Shown: positions 18,032-29,203 of the stretch, piece after piece | Position numbering within the stretch: position 1 is the first letter of the stretch | Layout of the letters: each line of letters begins with the position of its first letter | Source of the DNA: Gammaproteobacteria bacterium | GTDB lineage: Bacteria; Pseudomonadota; Gammaproteobacteria; UBA6429; Thiohalophilaceae | Assembly (NCBI GenBank): GCA_022712915.1 | Contig: JAFLJQ010000214.1 | Span: 1 to 61,430 of the forward strand | Length of the DNA stretch: 61,430 nt | Direction: 5' to 3' | Translations under genes and position numbers: made by a program | The notes under the pieces: model-generated | What the model was told of the DNA's origin: nothing | Database searches by the model: none | The model's input: the letters and a program-made list of their open reading frames with translations, nothing else

Positions 18032-19114
18032 ATGAGTGAACCATTATCTAAATTACGTGAACGTATCGATGGACTGGATAAACAGATCCAGTTGTTAATA
18101 TCTGAGCGGGCCTCTATCGCTGAACAGGTGGCCAAAAGCAAGCAGCAGGTAGAGGGTGACAAGGCTCTGTTTTATCGTGCAGAACGTGAGGCTGATGTAT
18201 TACGTAGGGTTAAGGAACGCAATACCGGCCCCTTGAGTGACGATGAAATCGCTCGTTTGTTTCGGGAAATTATGTCGGCCTGTCTTGCTTTGGAACAGCC
18301 CTTAAAAATCGCCTATTTGGGCCCGGCTGGCACATTTACCCAGTCTGCCGCATTAAAACATTTTGGCCATTCTGTTCATACTTTACCACTGGCAACCATT
18401 ACCGATGTTTTTACAGAGGTTGAGGCAGAAGCCGCGTCCTATGGTGTGGTGCCGATTGAAAATTCAACCGAAGGTGTTGTCAATCATACTCTTGATGAAT
18501 TTATTAATTCTGAACTGCATGTCTGCGGTGAGGTTGAGCTGCGTATTCACCAATGTCTGATGGGTAAAAATACGGACCTGAATAAGATCAGCAAGATATA
18601 TTCCCATCGCCAATCGCTCGGCCAATGCCGTCGTTGGCTCGATACTCATCTGGCCAATGTTGAGCGCATCAAGGTTAGCAGCAATGCCGAAGCGGCCAGG
18701 ATGGCCGCTGAAGATTTTTCAGCGGCAGCAATTGCGGGTGATATGGCGGCAGAGCTTTATGGTCTGGATATTTTGTCATGCAATATTGAGGATGAAACCA
18801 ATAACACCACACGCTTTTTAATTATCGGCAAGCGGGCTACGCCATCAAGTGGAGATGACAAGACATCTCTTTTGGTTAGCGCAGATAATAAGCCTGGCTC
18901 TCTATTCAGAATGCTGGAACCTTTAGCACGAAATGGTATTTCCATGACCCGGATCGAATCTCGGCCATCGCGTCAGGGCATGTGGAATTATGTTTTTTTT
19001 GTTGATATAGAAGGCCATAAAGATGAGCCATCGATAAGCAAGGCGCTCATAGAATTGAGTGAGACAGCCGGTATGCTTAAAATACTGGGATCCTATCCTC
19101 GTGCCGTTTTGTAA
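18032..19114 (+). CDS. pheA: Bifunctional chorismate mutase/prephenate dehydratase
   Basis: A 360-residue fusion in the usual order. The AroQ-type chorismate mutase covers about residues 1-85 (LRERIDGLDKQIQLLISER). Prephenate dehydratase covers about 90-270, with AYLGPAGTFTQSAA and the catalytic TRF in NNTTRFLIIG. A C-terminal ACT domain covers about 280-358, with ESRPSR for phenylalanine feedback. It makes phenylpyruvate from chorismate. The gene follows serA by 27 bases and is probably cotranscribed. Confidence 0.95.
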   Translation: MSEPLSKLRERIDGLDKQIQLLISERASIAEQVAKSKQQVEGDKALFYRAEREADVLRRVKERNTGPLSDDEIARLFREIMSACLALEQPLKIAYLGPAGTFTQSAALKHFGHSVHTLPLATITDVFTEVEAEAASYGVVPIENSTEGVVNHTLDEFINSELHVCGEVELRIHQCLMGKNTDLNKISKIYSHRQSLGQCRRWLDTHLANVERIKVSSNAEAARMAAEDFSAAAIAGDMAAELYGLDILSCNIEDETNNTTRFLIIGKRATPSSGDDKTSLLVSADNKPGSLFRMLEPLARNGISMTRIESRPSRQGMWNYVFFVDIEGHKDEPSISKALIELSETAGMLKILGSYPRAVL

Positions 19115-19157
19115 TAAATCGCAAACGCATTACTTAATCTGAAATGGAGAGCATTAA

Positions 19158-20585
19158 ATGATAATCCAGCCCGTGATACTTTCTGGCGGTTCAGGTTCAC
19201 GCTTGTGGCCATTATCCCGAGAGCTTTATCCCAAACAGTTATTAGCGCTCGTCTCCGATAATACCATGTTGCAAGAGACCGTTGTCCGTCTGGAAGGGCT
19301 TGAGGGTGTTAATGCGGCTATTGTTATTTGCAATGAAGAGCATCGCTTTATGGTGGCGGAACAACTTCGTCAGGTTGATCAAATGGCAGACAATATTATT
19401 CTGGAACCGGTAGGTCGTAACACGGCACCGGCCCTGAATTTGGCGGCTCTGCTCGCAAAGCCCGATGCGATTTTATTGGTTATGCCTGCCGATCATGTCA
19501 TACGAGATGTGCCCGCGTTTCAGCAGGCCATCACTGAGGCCTCCAGCCTGGCTGAGCAGGATTATCTTGTGACCTTCGGCATCAAACCTACTGGCCCGGA
19601 AACCGGTTATGGCTATATTCGTCGTGGTGAGAGAATCGAGGCGTTTGCTTCGGCCGTTGCGATCGATTCGTTTGTTGAGAAACCCGATCTTGCGACAGCA
19701 GAAAAATATACGACGAGTCATGATTATCTGTGGAACAGTGGCGTATTCATGATGAAGGCTTCGGTCTGGCTGGAGGCTATAAAACACTTTGAGCCTGATA
19801 TGGCCAGGGCGTGTGAGGCATCGTTCATCAAGGGTCAGCAGGATAATGATTTTTTCCGTGTTGATAAACAAAGTTTTGCTCATTGTCCTAGTAACTCTAT
19901 TGATTATGCCGTGATGGAACGCGTTACTGGCGACGGGAGTGCATCATTCAAGTCTGCGATGGTGCCTCTGGATGCCGGTTGGTCTGATGTGGGTGTTTGG
20001 TCGGCCTTGTGGGCTGTTGGCGAGAAGAATGAACAGGGTAATGTTATTAAGGGTGAGGTTTTCTTGCATAACACCAAAGACTCATTGATGATTTCTGATG
20101 AGCGTCTGTTGGTGGGGATTGGTCTTGAGAATACCGTTGTTGTTGAAACAGCCGATGCTATTCTGGTGGCCAACAAGGATCATGTGCAGGATGTGAAAAA
20201 GGCTGTGGAATGGTTGAAACAGCAAAAACGCTCTGAACATATGAGTCACCGGCGCGTATTTCGCCCCTGGGGTTCCTATGAAAGTATTGATGAGGGTGAG
20301 CGCTATCAGGTAAAACGTATTACGGTGAATCCGGGTGCCGCCTTGTCCCTACAAATGCATCATCATCGTGCGGAACACTGGGTTGTGGTAAAGGGAACGG
20401 CCAAGGTGACGCGGGATGATGAAACTTTTCTGGTGACAGAGAACCAGTCTACTTATATTCCAATAGGTACAAGGCATCGACTGGAAAATAATGGTGCCAT
20501 TCCTTTGGAAATGATTGAGGTGCAATCAGGCTCTTATCTGGGTGAAGATGATATCGTCCGTTTTGAAGATAAGTACGGCCGTTAA
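19158..20585 (+). CDS. manC: Mannose-1-phosphate guanylyltransferase/mannose-6-phosphate isomerase
   Basis: A 475-residue bifunctional protein. The N-terminal nucleotidyltransferase has LSGGSGSRLWPLSRELYPKQ and FVEKPD. The C-terminal cupin isomerase domain has RPWGSYESIDEGERYQVKR and LQMHHHRAEHW. It supplies GDP-mannose for exopolysaccharide or LPS. Its place is odd, between pheA and hisC inside the aromatic amino-acid run, with 43- and 36-base gaps. Base composition is like its neighbours, so the insertion may be old. The sugar locus 11 kb downstream has no GDP-mannose-using gene I recognise. Confidence 0.93.
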   Translation: MIIQPVILSGGSGSRLWPLSRELYPKQLLALVSDNTMLQETVVRLEGLEGVNAAIVICNEEHRFMVAEQLRQVDQMADNIILEPVGRNTAPALNLAALLAKPDAILLVMPADHVIRDVPAFQQAITEASSLAEQDYLVTFGIKPTGPETGYGYIRRGERIEAFASAVAIDSFVEKPDLATAEKYTTSHDYLWNSGVFMMKASVWLEAIKHFEPDMARACEASFIKGQQDNDFFRVDKQSFAHCPSNSIDYAVMERVTGDGSASFKSAMVPLDAGWSDVGVWSALWAVGEKNEQGNVIKGEVFLHNTKDSLMISDERLLVGIGLENTVVVETADAILVANKDHVQDVKKAVEWLKQQKRSEHMSHRRVFRPWGSYESIDEGERYQVKRITVNPGAALSLQMHHHRAEHWVVVKGTAKVTRDDETFLVTENQSTYIPIGTRHRLENNGAIPLEMIEVQSGSYLGEDDIVRFEDKYGR

Positions 20586-20621
20586 TTTTTTATATATTTA
20601 TAATGGTTTGTAAATAAACCC

Positions 20622-21734
20622 ATGACCCCGCTTAATTATGATGAACTGGCTGTGCCGGGTGTTCGTACTTTAACCCCTTATCAACCCGGTAAACCCACCG
20701 AGGATTTACAACGTGAATATGGCATCACGGATGTTATTAAACTAGCCTCAAATGAAAACCCTATGGGCCCCAGTCCTCAAGCCTTATTGGCAATTAAAAA
20801 AGAATTGCATGAACTGGCGCGATACCCTGATGGTAACGGTTTTAAGCTGAAACAGGCTTTGGCCAGTCGATATGAACTTAATATTGATCAGTTTACCCTC
20901 GGTAATGGTTCAAATGATCTGTTAGACGTCATTGCCCGTACCTTTGCTTCAGTGGGAGACGAGATCCTTTTTTCACAACATGCCTTTGCTGTTTACCCAC
21001 TGGTGACCCAGGCGATAGGGGCTCGTGCTGTCGTGACGCCGGCTCTTAACTGGGGGCATGATCTGGTTGCTATGGTTAAGGCGATCACCGGTAAGACACA
21101 GGTGATTTTTTTGGCCAACCCGAATAATCCTACCGGTACCTGGTTTACTAAATCACAACTTGAGTCATTTTTATCGCGGGTGCCTCAACGGGTGATGGTG
21201 GTGCTGGATGAAGCCTATTTTGAGTATGCTTGCCCGAATGAGGCTGAATATCCTGATGGATTGACGTTACTGGGACAATATCCAAACCTGATCATCACCC
21301 GAACCTTTTCTAAGGCCTATGGGCTGGCCGGTCTGCGGGTAGGGTATGCTGCTACTCATCCTGATATAGCTAATCTGCTGAATCGTGTTCGGCAACCTTT
21401 TAATGTCAACAGCCTGGCGCTTTGTGGCGCAACGGCTGCTTTATCAGATCAGGATCATATTCGTACTTCGGTCGAATTGAACAACAAAGGTATGCAGCAG
21501 TATGGGGATGGTTTCAGCTGTCTTGGCCTGGAATATATTCCATCGTTGGGTAATTTTATCAGTGTCAATGTGGGTGATAATGCCTTAGGTGTGTATGATT
21601 CGTTGTTACGAGCCGGGGTGATTGTTCGCCCGGTTGAGAATTATGCCATGCCCGGTTTTCTAAGGATCAGCATTGGTACGGAAGCGGAAAATGCACGAGC
21701 CATTTCTGCATTACAGCAAATAATAATGCCTTAA
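20622..21734 (+). CDS. hisC: Histidinol-phosphate aminotransferase (aromatic-cluster copy)
   Basis: A 370-residue fold type I PLP aminotransferase. The motif SNENPMGPSPQA is at about residue 45, and the PLP lysine is in TRTFSKAYGLAGLRVGY. In this aroma-gene context HisC-type enzymes often act on imidazole-acetol phosphate and also on prephenate or aromatic keto acids. It directly precedes tyrA with an overlap or near-overlap, so coupling is likely. Confidence 0.92.
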   Translation: MTPLNYDELAVPGVRTLTPYQPGKPTEDLQREYGITDVIKLASNENPMGPSPQALLAIKKELHELARYPDGNGFKLKQALASRYELNIDQFTLGNGSNDLLDVIARTFASVGDEILFSQHAFAVYPLVTQAIGARAVVTPALNWGHDLVAMVKAITGKTQVIFLANPNNPTGTWFTKSQLESFLSRVPQRVMVVLDEAYFEYACPNEAEYPDGLTLLGQYPNLIITRTFSKAYGLAGLRVGYAATHPDIANLLNRVRQPFNVNSLALCGATAALSDQDHIRTSVELNNKGMQQYGDGFSCLGLEYIPSLGNFISVNVGDNALGVYDSLLRAGVIVRPVENYAMPGFLRISIGTEAENARAISALQQIIMP

Positions 21735-21744
21735 GGTGACTGGA

Positions 21745-22605
21745 TTGTTTATTCAAAAACTATGCATTATTGGTGTTGGTCTGATGGGGGGATCGCTGGC
21801 GCGAGCCTTGCGGCAGGCTGGCATGGTGGGTGAGATTGTCGGTTGCGGTCGCGATGCGGAACACTTGGCCAAAGCTAAAGCCCTCGATGTGATTGATCGT
21901 TATAGTACCGATGTGGCTGAGGCGATTAGCGGTGCTGATCTGATTGTTGTGGCGGTGCCCATGCAGGCCATGGAGACTGTTTTCCGGGCTATGCAGGGAT
22001 ATATTGATAAGCAGGCGGTCATGACAGATGTTGGCAGTGTGAAAGGCAGTGCTGTGGCGGCGGCAAAAAGAGTGTTTGGTGAAGTGCCCGAAAATTATAT
22101 CCCCGGTCATCCTATTGCGGGTACGGAGAAAAATGGTGTTGAGGCCTCGTTTGCTGAATTGTTTCAGGAACGGCGCGTGATCATGACCCCCCTGGAAAAT
22201 AGCCGAGTTGATGCCATCGATAAGGTCCGAGCCATGTGGCAGGCCTGCGGTGCTGAGGTGGTGACCATGGGAGTTGAACACCATGATGAGGTACTGGCTG
22301 CAACCAGTCATTTACCTCATATGCTGGCCTATGCCCTGGTTGATACATTGGCGCGGATGGATGATAGTCAGGAAATATTTTCTTATGCTGCGGGTGGCTT
22401 TCGGGATTTTACCCGTATTGCTTCCAGTCACCCTCAAATGTGGCATGACATTTGTCTAGCCAATCAGGCTGCCCTTAAGAAGGTATTACACCGCTTTCAT
22501 GATGACCTGCAATTGTTGATTGATGCTATTGATAATGGCGATAGCGAATATCTTAAAATCACATTCACACGGGCCAAGTTGGCTCGTGATACTTATGTTA
22601 GTTAG
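21745..22605 (+). CDS. tyrA: Prephenate dehydrogenase
   Basis: A 286-residue NAD(P)-dependent dehydrogenase. The Rossmann motif is IGVGLMGGSLARAL at the N-terminus, followed by VTDVGSVKGS and the substrate segment GHPIAGTEKNGVEAS with the catalytic histidine further on (ATSHLPH). It decarboxylates prephenate for tyrosine synthesis. I prefer TTG at 21745, because AAGGTG ends 6 bases before it. A GTG at 21736 is in the same frame but lies within that ribosome site. It is followed by aroA. Confidence 0.92.
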   Translation: MFIQKLCIIGVGLMGGSLARALRQAGMVGEIVGCGRDAEHLAKAKALDVIDRYSTDVAEAISGADLIVVAVPMQAMETVFRAMQGYIDKQAVMTDVGSVKGSAVAAAKRVFGEVPENYIPGHPIAGTEKNGVEASFAELFQERRVIMTPLENSRVDAIDKVRAMWQACGAEVVTMGVEHHDEVLAATSHLPHMLAYALVDTLARMDDSQEIFSYAAGGFRDFTRIASSHPQMWHDICLANQAALKKVLHRFHDDLQLLIDAIDNGDSEYLKITFTRAKLARDTYVS

Positions 22606-22638
22606 TTTTAGAAGTGCTATCAGGAATCCATAGTTAAT

Positions 22639-23952
22639 ATGAGTTCAGAAAGAGAATCACGTTTTAAGATCCAGCCGGGTGGTAAATTGACGGGTAAAAT
22701 TCGTGTACCTGGCGATAAATCCATTTCTCATCGCAGTATTATGCTCGGTGCCATTGCAGACGGTACGACCGAAGTCAGTGGTTTTCTTGACGGGGAAGAC
22801 AATCTGGCAACGTTGAATGCCTTTCGTGAGATGGGCGTCAATATACAAGGTCCTGATAATGGCCGAGTAGTGATTGAAGGTGTCGGTCTGCACGGTCTGA
22901 AAAAACCAACTAAAGCCCTTTGTCTGGGGAATGCTGGGACATCCATGCGACTGATGACGGGATTGTTGGCAGCACAAGCCTTTGATAGTGAATTAACCGG
23001 TGACATATCTTTGAGTTCCCGTCCCATGCGTCGGGTGACTGAGCCTTTGGCGACCATGGGGGCTAAAACGGCTACTACTGAAACGGGCACGCCACCGATA
23101 AAGATTAGCGGCGGCCAGACCCTGAAAGGGATTGATTATGTCATGCCAGTGGCCAGTGCCCAGGTAAAATCCTGTTTATTACTGGCTGGGCTTTATGCCG
23201 AGGGTCGGACTTGCATCACTGAACCGGCTCCAACCCGTGACCATACCGAGCGTATGTTGCAAGGTTTAGGTTATTCCGTGGAAACGGACGACAGCCATAT
23301 TTGTTTGACCGGTGGCGGCAAACTTAATGCCACAAAAATTGATGTCCCTGCTGATATTTCCTCCGCGACTTTTTTTATGGTGGGTGCAAGTATTGCCTCT
23401 GGTTCCGATATTACCCTTGAGCATGTGGGTATGAATCCTACCCGGATTGGTGTTATCAATATCCTGCGCCTGATGGGGGCCGATATTACGCTCAACAATG
23501 AAAAGACCGTAGGCGGGGAGCCGGTGGCCGATATTCGTGTTCGGGCAGCAAAACTAAAGGGTATTCGAATCCCTGAGGATCAGGTGCCCTTGGCAATCGA
23601 TGAATTTCCTGCACTATTTGTGGCGGCGGCCTGTGCCGAGGGTGAGACGGTCTTGACGGGGGCGCGTGAGTTGCGGGTCAAGGAGAGTGACCGGATCCAG
23701 GCTATGGCCGATGGCTTGCAGATTCTGGGTATTGATGCCCAGCCGACTGAGGATGGTATGGTTATTCAAAGTGGTCAACTGGGAAGCGGTACAGTTGAGA
23801 GTCATGGGGATCACCGCATTGCTATGTCTTTTGCCATGGCAGGACTTCGTTCTCGTGGAGAAATCGTCATTAATGATTGTGCCAATGTCGATACTTCATT
23901 TCCGGGTTTTGTCACACTGGCGGCTAACATGGGGTTAAATATTAGTGAGTAA
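22639..23952 (+). CDS. aroA: 3-phosphoshikimate 1-carboxyvinyltransferase (EPSP synthase)
   Basis: A 437-residue two-domain enzyme. It has [16 protein letters not shown] at the N-terminus, [13 protein letters not shown] (about residue 95) and the C-terminal [15 protein letters not shown]. It joins phosphoenolpyruvate and shikimate 3-phosphate in the step targeted by glyphosate. Position 97 onwards reads NAGTSMR, where many class I enzymes have NAGTAMR. Active-site residue assignment to class I or II would need an alignment. It overlaps cmk by 8 bases. Confidence 0.95.
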   Translation: MSSERESRFKIQPGGKLTGKIRVPGDKSISHRSIMLGAIADGTTEVSGFLDGEDNLATLNAFREMGVNIQGPDNGRVVIEGVGLHGLKKPTKALCLGNAGTSMRLMTGLLAAQAFDSELTGDISLSSRPMRRVTEPLATMGAKTATTETGTPPIKISGGQTLKGIDYVMPVASAQVKSCLLLAGLYAEGRTCITEPAPTRDHTERMLQGLGYSVETDDSHICLTGGGKLNATKIDVPADISSATFFMVGASIASGSDITLEHVGMNPTRIGVINILRLMGADITLNNEKTVGGEPVADIRVRAAKLKGIRIPEDQVPLAIDEFPALFVAAACAEGETVLTGARELRVKESDRIQAMADGLQILGIDAQPTEDGMVIQSGQLGSGTVESHGDHRIAMSFAMAGLRSRGEIVINDCANVDTSFPGFVTLAANMGLNISE

Positions 23953-24631
23953 TATTTCCGTTTTGACGATTGATGGCCCTAGTGGCTCGGGCAAAGGGAC
24001 AATTAGTCTATTGCTGGCACAAAAATTGGGTTGGCACATGCTCGATAGTGGTGCTTTATATCGTTTGGTCGCTTTTGGAGCAGAAAAGCATCAAATAGAC
24101 CTTCAGGATGAGGTGAAATTGGCCGACTATGCCAGGACGTTGGATGTTCGGTTTGAACAGGCTGATGATCGTGATGAATTGGCGACCTTTCTGGAAGGTG
24201 AAGATGTAACTCAGGGTATCCGCACAGAGACGGCAGGGAATGCGGCTTCCAAGGTTGCCGCCATCCAGGTCGTGCGGAATGCCCTGTTGGCTCGGCAACG
24301 AGACTTCAATCAGGCCCCTGGACTAGTGGCGGATGGCCGGGATATGGGCACCACTATTTTCCCTGATGCGGGATTAAAAATATTCCTTACTGCTAGTATG
24401 GAAGAACGGGCCGATAGGCGTTATAAACAGTTGAAAGGCAAGGGAATAGATGTTAGTCTTCCGGCCCTCCTCACGGAGATAGCCGAACGCGATGCCCGCG
24501 ATAGCCAGAGAACGGCCTCCCCCTTAAAACCTGCGGTGGATGCCATTCAGTTGGACACCTCGAATTTGTCAATTGATGAGGTGATACAACGGGTAGAGCA
24601 GTTGTGTCAGCAACGCTTTGATATAAGCTGA
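23945..24631 (+). CDS. cmk: Cytidylate kinase
   Basis: A 228-residue nucleoside monophosphate kinase. The P-loop is [13 protein letters not shown] at the N-terminus, and the [13 protein letters not shown] motif is near residue 130. It phosphorylates CMP and dCMP. The start is GTG at 23945, within the end of aroA, so translation is probably coupled. The aroA-cmk-rpsA order is typical of gammaproteobacteria. Confidence 0.95.
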   Translation: MSNISVLTIDGPSGSGKGTISLLLAQKLGWHMLDSGALYRLVAFGAEKHQIDLQDEVKLADYARTLDVRFEQADDRDELATFLEGEDVTQGIRTETAGNAASKVAAIQVVRNALLARQRDFNQAPGLVADGRDMGTTIFPDAGLKIFLTASMEERADRRYKQLKGKGIDVSLPALLTEIAERDARDSQRTASPLKPAVDAIQLDTSNLSIDEVIQRVEQLCQQRFDIS

Positions 24632-24746
24632 GCTGGATCGGTATTTTTGGTGGCCTGACACGCAATGTGATCACGGTCATATTATCAACCCGCAATAATA
24701 TGCGGCTCAACCATTGGTCAGATTGTGTGACCTTAGGCAGAATAGA

Positions 24747-26423
24747 ATGAGCGTAAGTTTTGCAGAAATGTTTGAAGAGAGCCTGTCCAGGGCTAAAATG
24801 ACCCCCGGTTCAATTATCACTGGCACTATTGTGCAGGTCAGTGACGATTTTGTTGTTGTAAACGCTGGATTGAAATCAGAAGGCGTAATTCCTATTGAGC
24901 AATTTGCGAATGACAGCGGCGAAATTAATGTCAACGTCGGCGATGTCGTCGAAGTGGCGATCGATTCACTGGAAGACGGCTTCGGTGAAACCCGACTGTC
25001 TCGTGAAAAAGCCAAGCGCGCTGAAGCGTGGACGCGTTTGGAAGCGGCGCATGAAGCGAATGAAACTGTTGTCGGCATGATTGCCGATAAGGTTAAGGGT
25101 GGCTTTACCGTTGATTTAGGTGATATCCGTGCCTTCTTGCCAGGTTCACTGGTTGATGTCCGCCCAGTACGCGATACAAGCTACCTGGAAGGCAAGGATC
25201 TGGAATTCAAGGTTATCAAGTTGGATCAACGTCGTAACAATGTTGTTGTCTCACGTCGTGCTGTTGTTGAAGCCGAGGGTGGTGAAGAACGCGAAGCTAT
25301 GATGGCTAATATGGACGAAGGTTCTGTCGTGAAGGGTGTGGTGAAGAACCTGACCGATTATGGTGCCTTCGTTGACCTGGGTGGTGTTGATGGTTTGCTG
25401 CATATCACGGACATGGCTTGGCGTCGAGTTAAACACCCAAGCGAAATCGTTAATGTTGGTGATGAAATTGATGTCAAAGTTCTACGTTTTGACAAAGAAA
25501 AAATGCGCGTTTCACTAGGTCTGAAACAAATGGGCGATGATCCTTGGGTTGATATTGCACGTCGTTATCCAGAACACACACGTTTGTTCGGCAAGGTGAC
25601 CAATATTGCTGATTACGGTTGTTTTGTTGAGATCGAAGATGGTGTTGAAGGGCTGGTTCACGTCTCTGAAATGGATTGGACGAACAAAAACATTCATCCT
25701 AGCAAAGTTGTTCAATTAGGCGAGGAAGTGGAAGTTGTTGTACTGGACATCGACGAAGAACGTCGTCGTATTTCTTTGGGTATGAAGCAGTGTCAGGCTA
25801 ATCCCTGGGAAAGTTTTTCTGCAACGCACAACAAGAACGACAAGGTCAGCGGTGGTATTAAGTCTATTACTGACTTTGGTATCTTTATTGGTTTGGACGG
25901 TGGTATTGATGGTCTGGTTCATCTGTCGGATATCTCCTGGAACATACCAGGTGAAGAAGCGGTGCGAAACTACAAGAAAGGCGACGAAGTGGAAGCCATT
26001 GTTTTATCTGTTGATCCTGAGCGCGAGCGTATCTCTCTCGGCATCAAGCAGATGGAAAAAGACCCTGCATCCAATTTTATGACTGATAATCCAAAAGGAA
26101 GCATCCTTAAGGGTACGGTTCGGGAAATTGATGCCAAAGGTGCTATTATTGATCTTGGTGATGGTGTGGAAGGTTATTTACGAGCCTCGGAAATTTCCCG
26201 CGACAAGATTGAAGATGCTCGCACCATGTTGAACGTTGGTGATGAAGTGGAAGCTAAATTTACTGGTATGGATCGCAAAAATCGCACCATATCATTGTCT
26301 ATCAAAGCGAAAGACAATGATGATGAAAAAGGTGTGATTGAAGACTATGCGCGTACTGGCTCTGCTGCCGCGACTACTACATTGGGTGATCTGCTAAAAG
26401 AACAGATGGATACAAACGACTAG
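24747..26423 (+). CDS. rpsA: 30S ribosomal protein S1
   Basis: A 558-residue protein with six S1 RNA-binding repeats. Repeat signatures such as [40 protein letters not shown] and [20 protein letters not shown] recur about every 85 residues. It brings structured mRNA to the ribosome. The ATG at 24747 ([13 protein letters not shown]) is the family start. The preceding 115-base leader is free of genes and is probably structured, since S1 represses its own translation in relatives. Confidence 0.96.
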   Translation: MSVSFAEMFEESLSRAKMTPGSIITGTIVQVSDDFVVVNAGLKSEGVIPIEQFANDSGEINVNVGDVVEVAIDSLEDGFGETRLSREKAKRAEAWTRLEAAHEANETVVGMIADKVKGGFTVDLGDIRAFLPGSLVDVRPVRDTSYLEGKDLEFKVIKLDQRRNNVVVSRRAVVEAEGGEEREAMMANMDEGSVVKGVVKNLTDYGAFVDLGGVDGLLHITDMAWRRVKHPSEIVNVGDEIDVKVLRFDKEKMRVSLGLKQMGDDPWVDIARRYPEHTRLFGKVTNIADYGCFVEIEDGVEGLVHVSEMDWTNKNIHPSKVVQLGEEVEVVVLDIDEERRRISLGMKQCQANPWESFSATHNKNDKVSGGIKSITDFGIFIGLDGGIDGLVHLSDISWNIPGEEAVRNYKKGDEVEAIVLSVDPERERISLGIKQMEKDPASNFMTDNPKGSILKGTVREIDAKGAIIDLGDGVEGYLRASEISRDKIEDARTMLNVGDEVEAKFTGMDRKNRTISLSIKAKDNDDEKGVIEDYARTGSAAATTTLGDLLKEQMDTND

Positions 26424-26483
26424 TGTGTGAATGGGGGGTAACCAGTTTATCCCCTATCGATGCCTATTTTTTTGGGGGTGACA

Positions 26484-26789
26484 ATGACAAAATCTGAGCT
26501 AATCGAAATTCTGGCGCAAAAACAGAAGCAGTTGGCTTTTAAAGATGTTGAACTGGCTGTCAAGACTATGTTGGAACACATGGCGCAGAACTTGGCAAAT
26601 GGTGATCGCATAGAAATACGTGGTTTTGGTAGTTTTTCTTTGCATTATCGTCCTCCCAGAGTGGGTCGGAATCCCAAGACAGGTGACTCTGTTACGCTGG
26701 AAGCCAAGCACGTTCCTCATTTCAAGCCCGGAAAGGAAATGCGAGAGCGTGTTAATGAAAGTATGCAGCGGGTAGAGATCCTTAACTGA
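26484..26789 (+). CDS. ihfB: Integration host factor subunit beta
   Basis: A 101-residue DNA-bending protein of the HU/IHF family. It starts [14 protein letters not shown] and includes the conserved [18 protein letters not shown] and RNPKTG segment of the arm that inserts a proline into DNA. It pairs with IhfA. The ATG at 26484 follows GGGGGTG as ribosome site. The earlier in-frame ATG at 26460 has none. A strong terminator follows. Confidence 0.95.
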   Translation: MTKSELIEILAQKQKQLAFKDVELAVKTMLEHMAQNLANGDRIEIRGFGSFSLHYRPPRVGRNPKTGDSVTLEAKHVPHFKPGKEMRERVNESMQRVEILN

Positions 26790-26825
26790 GATTGCTTGAT
26801 AGCGTTAGTAAGATTAAGATAAACG

Positions 26826-26854
26826 GCATGGGTTTGATATCCATGCTTTTTTTT
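26826..26854 (+). terminator. Rho-independent terminator after ihfB
   Basis: GCATGG (26826-26831) pairs with CCATGC (26841-26846) over a 9-base loop and is followed by eight T residues (26847-26854). It closes the rpsA-ihfB transcript. Confidence 0.8.
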
Positions 26855-26911
26855 GTTTGCTTGTAAGGTGATTATGATTATACATTCGGCTTCTTTTTCA
26901 GGGGTGTTGGC

Positions 26912-27205
26912 ATGAAACGGATCATCAGCTTTGTAGTAATCCTTTTACTCATGTTGACAGGCATTCTTTTTGCTGTTTTAAATTCACAATATGTCCAGTT
27001 GAATTATTATTTTGGTTCAAAAGATCTGGCGCTTTCATTGTTGCTGATCATGACTATTATATTTGGAACCTTGTTGGGTATTTTGGTCAGTGCAGGTCAT
27101 TTATTGAAGGCCAGACATGATATCTCTCGTTTGAAAAAAGGTATCCAACTGGCTGAGAAAGAAGTATCAAACCTGCGAACTATTCCCATCAAAGATACTC
27201 ACTGA
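26912..27205 (+). CDS. lapA: Lipopolysaccharide assembly protein A
   Basis: A 97-residue protein with two membrane segments (about residues 3-22 and 42-62). The conserved QYVQLNYYFGSKDLALSLLL lies between them, and a basic cytoplasmic coiled tail follows. LapA belongs with LapB and FtsH in control of LpxC and so of LPS amount. Its stop overlaps the lapB start (TGATG), so the two are translated together. Confidence 0.9.
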   Translation: MKRIISFVVILLLMLTGILFAVLNSQYVQLNYYFGSKDLALSLLLIMTIIFGTLLGILVSAGHLLKARHDISRLKKGIQLAEKEVSNLRTIPIKDTH

Positions 27206-28374
27206 TGTTGCTGGAAACCCTGTTTTTGTTATTACCTGTAGCGGCTATTTCAGGCTGGGTGGCGGGTCGGCGAAGTAAACCAGATGTTCAGGATGCCCGG
27301 CAGAATACAATTTCGCCTATCTATCTGAAAGGCTTGAACTACTTACTTAATGAGCAACCTGATAAGGCCATCGATGTTTTTATTAAGTTACTTGAAGTAG
27401 ATAGTGATACTATTGAGACCCATCTTGCACTAGGAAGTTTGTTCCGGCGGCGTGGCGAAGTCGATCGAGCCATTCGAATACATCAAAATCTGATTGCCCG
27501 TCCTAGTTTGACAAAAGAGCAAAGATCCCAGTCTTTATTTGAACTGGGACAGGATTACTTGCGGGCGGGTTTACTAGATCGGGCCGAAGCACTTTTTTCT
27601 GATCTTATTGTCAGTGCACCGCATACGGAAGTGGCACTGAATTACCTAATTGACATCTATCAGCAGGAAAAGGATTGGGAAAAGGCTATTGAAACAGCCC
27701 GTCGTATAGAAGTGAAAACGGGTAATAAGCAGTATATGCGGGTTGCGCACTATTATTGTGAGCTGGCAGAACAAGCAATACAAAAAGGCGATAAAATCCG
27801 TGCTCATAAATTGGTCAAAAAAGCACTTAATACAAATAAAAATAGTGTCAGGGCCAGTTTATTGGATGGAAAACTGGAAATTCAGAATGGAAATGATAAA
27901 ACAGCTATCAAGTCTTTGAGGCGAGTTGAACAACAGGACATATCTTATCTTGGTGAAGCGATTCCTTTGTTGGTTGAATGCTATCAGCGCCAGGGGAGAA
28001 TGGATGATTTGGTGAGCTATCTGGAACAACTTATGACCCAACAGCAGGCTGTATCTGCCGTGCTGGTATTATCGGAACAGATTCAGAAGCAAAAGGGTGA
28101 AACGGAAGCTATTCACTTTGTCACCGAGTCCTTAAAAAAGCACCCATCCCTCAAGTTGATGGATAAGTTGATCGACCTGAACATCAAACAAACAGCAGAG
28201 CCTGTTCGAGAGAAACTGGAAATATTAAAAACAGTCACTTCAAAGTTATTGGCGAACAAGTCCGTTTACCAGTGTCATTTATGTGGTTTTAGTAGTAAAC
28301 AACTCTATTGGCAATGTCCAGGTTGTCGAACCTGGGATAGTCTTAAATTGATACAAGGTGCTGAGGGAGATTAA
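27205..28374 (+). CDS. lapB: Lipopolysaccharide assembly protein B
   Basis: A 389-residue protein. It has an N-terminal membrane anchor, about nine TPR-like helical repeats, and a C-terminal rubredoxin-type metal site formed by two CxxC pairs (CHLCGF and CPGC). LapB recruits LpxC to the FtsH protease and so limits LPS synthesis. It is coupled to lapA and is followed by pyrF with an overlap or near-overlap, as in E. coli. Confidence 0.92.
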   Translation: MLLETLFLLLPVAAISGWVAGRRSKPDVQDARQNTISPIYLKGLNYLLNEQPDKAIDVFIKLLEVDSDTIETHLALGSLFRRRGEVDRAIRIHQNLIARPSLTKEQRSQSLFELGQDYLRAGLLDRAEALFSDLIVSAPHTEVALNYLIDIYQQEKDWEKAIETARRIEVKTGNKQYMRVAHYYCELAEQAIQKGDKIRAHKLVKKALNTNKNSVRASLLDGKLEIQNGNDKTAIKSLRRVEQQDISYLGEAIPLLVECYQRQGRMDDLVSYLEQLMTQQQAVSAVLVLSEQIQKQKGETEAIHFVTESLKKHPSLKLMDKLIDLNIKQTAEPVREKLEILKTVTSKLLANKSVYQCHLCGFSSKQLYWQCPGCRTWDSLKLIQGAEGD

Positions 28375-28378
28375 ATTT

Positions 28379-29074
28379 TTGCCTGATTCAAAAATTATTA
28401 TTGCACTGGATTATCCTGCTGCAGAGGAAGCTAGGTCATTTTACAAACAGGTCGATCCTGCCCGATGTCGTGTGAAGGTAGGCAAAGAACTCTTTACTCG
28501 AGCAGGTCCTGATTTTGTCAGAGAGCTGGTCGATGCTGGATTTGATGTCTTTCTGGATTTGAAATTCCATGATATTCCCAATACGGTTGCCCAGGCCTGT
28601 CGTGCTGCGGCAGAGCTTGGTGTTTGGATGTTAAATGTTCATGCTCTAGGTGGACGCGCTATGCTGGAGGCGGCTCGAGAAGGTATAGACATGTCTACTC
28701 ATTCACCATTATTGATTGCGGTTACCATATTAACCAGTATGAGGGAGGCTGATCTTAAAGATATTGGCATTAATACTTCTGTTGCTGAACAGGTTCAGCG
28801 TCTGGCTTATTTGGCTAAATTGTGCAAACTGGATGGGGTGGTTTGCTCGCCACATGAGGTTGTAGCATTGCGTGCAACGTTAGGAGATAAAAGTTGTCTG
28901 GTGACGCCAGGTATCCGTCCAAAGGGAAGTGAAACAGGCGATCAAAAACGAGTCATGACCCCTAAACAAGCGATTGACCTTGGAGCCAGTTATCTGGTTA
29001 TTGGTCGACCGATTACCCAGGCTAATGATCCTATGGTGATTTTGGCGGATATTGAACAGGAATTAGTTAGTTAA
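28379..29074 (+). CDS. pyrF: Orotidine 5'-phosphate decarboxylase
   Basis: A 231-residue TIM-barrel enzyme. It has IIALDYP at the N-terminus, the catalytic [14 protein letters not shown] (Asp-Lys-Asp array) near residue 60, and TPGIRPKG near residue 180. It makes UMP. The start is uncertain. TTG at 28379 has AGGGAG about 9 bases upstream, and GTG at 28358 is also in frame and would overlap lapB by 17 bases. Confidence 0.92.
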   Translation: MPDSKIIIALDYPAAEEARSFYKQVDPARCRVKVGKELFTRAGPDFVRELVDAGFDVFLDLKFHDIPNTVAQACRAAAELGVWMLNVHALGGRAMLEAAREGIDMSTHSPLLIAVTILTSMREADLKDIGINTSVAEQVQRLAYLAKLCKLDGVVCSPHEVVALRATLGDKSCLVTPGIRPKGSETGDQKRVMTPKQAIDLGASYLVIGRPITQANDPMVILADIEQELVS

Positions 29075-29203
29075 AATTAAATTTTGTAGGCCTCATCCTA
29101 CAATATAATCAGACAATTCCTATAGTGAGTTTGTTGTGCCAAGTATAAAGTTACACACGTAATATAAACCATATGTCAAACAACAAGGAGAAAGGAGTCT
29201 CAT

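Noticed and set aside
21760-22311. 183-codon open frame antisense to tyrA
   Set aside because: It lies fully inside a clear gene, has His-rich, unlikely composition and no start signal. It is a shadow of tyrA codon use.
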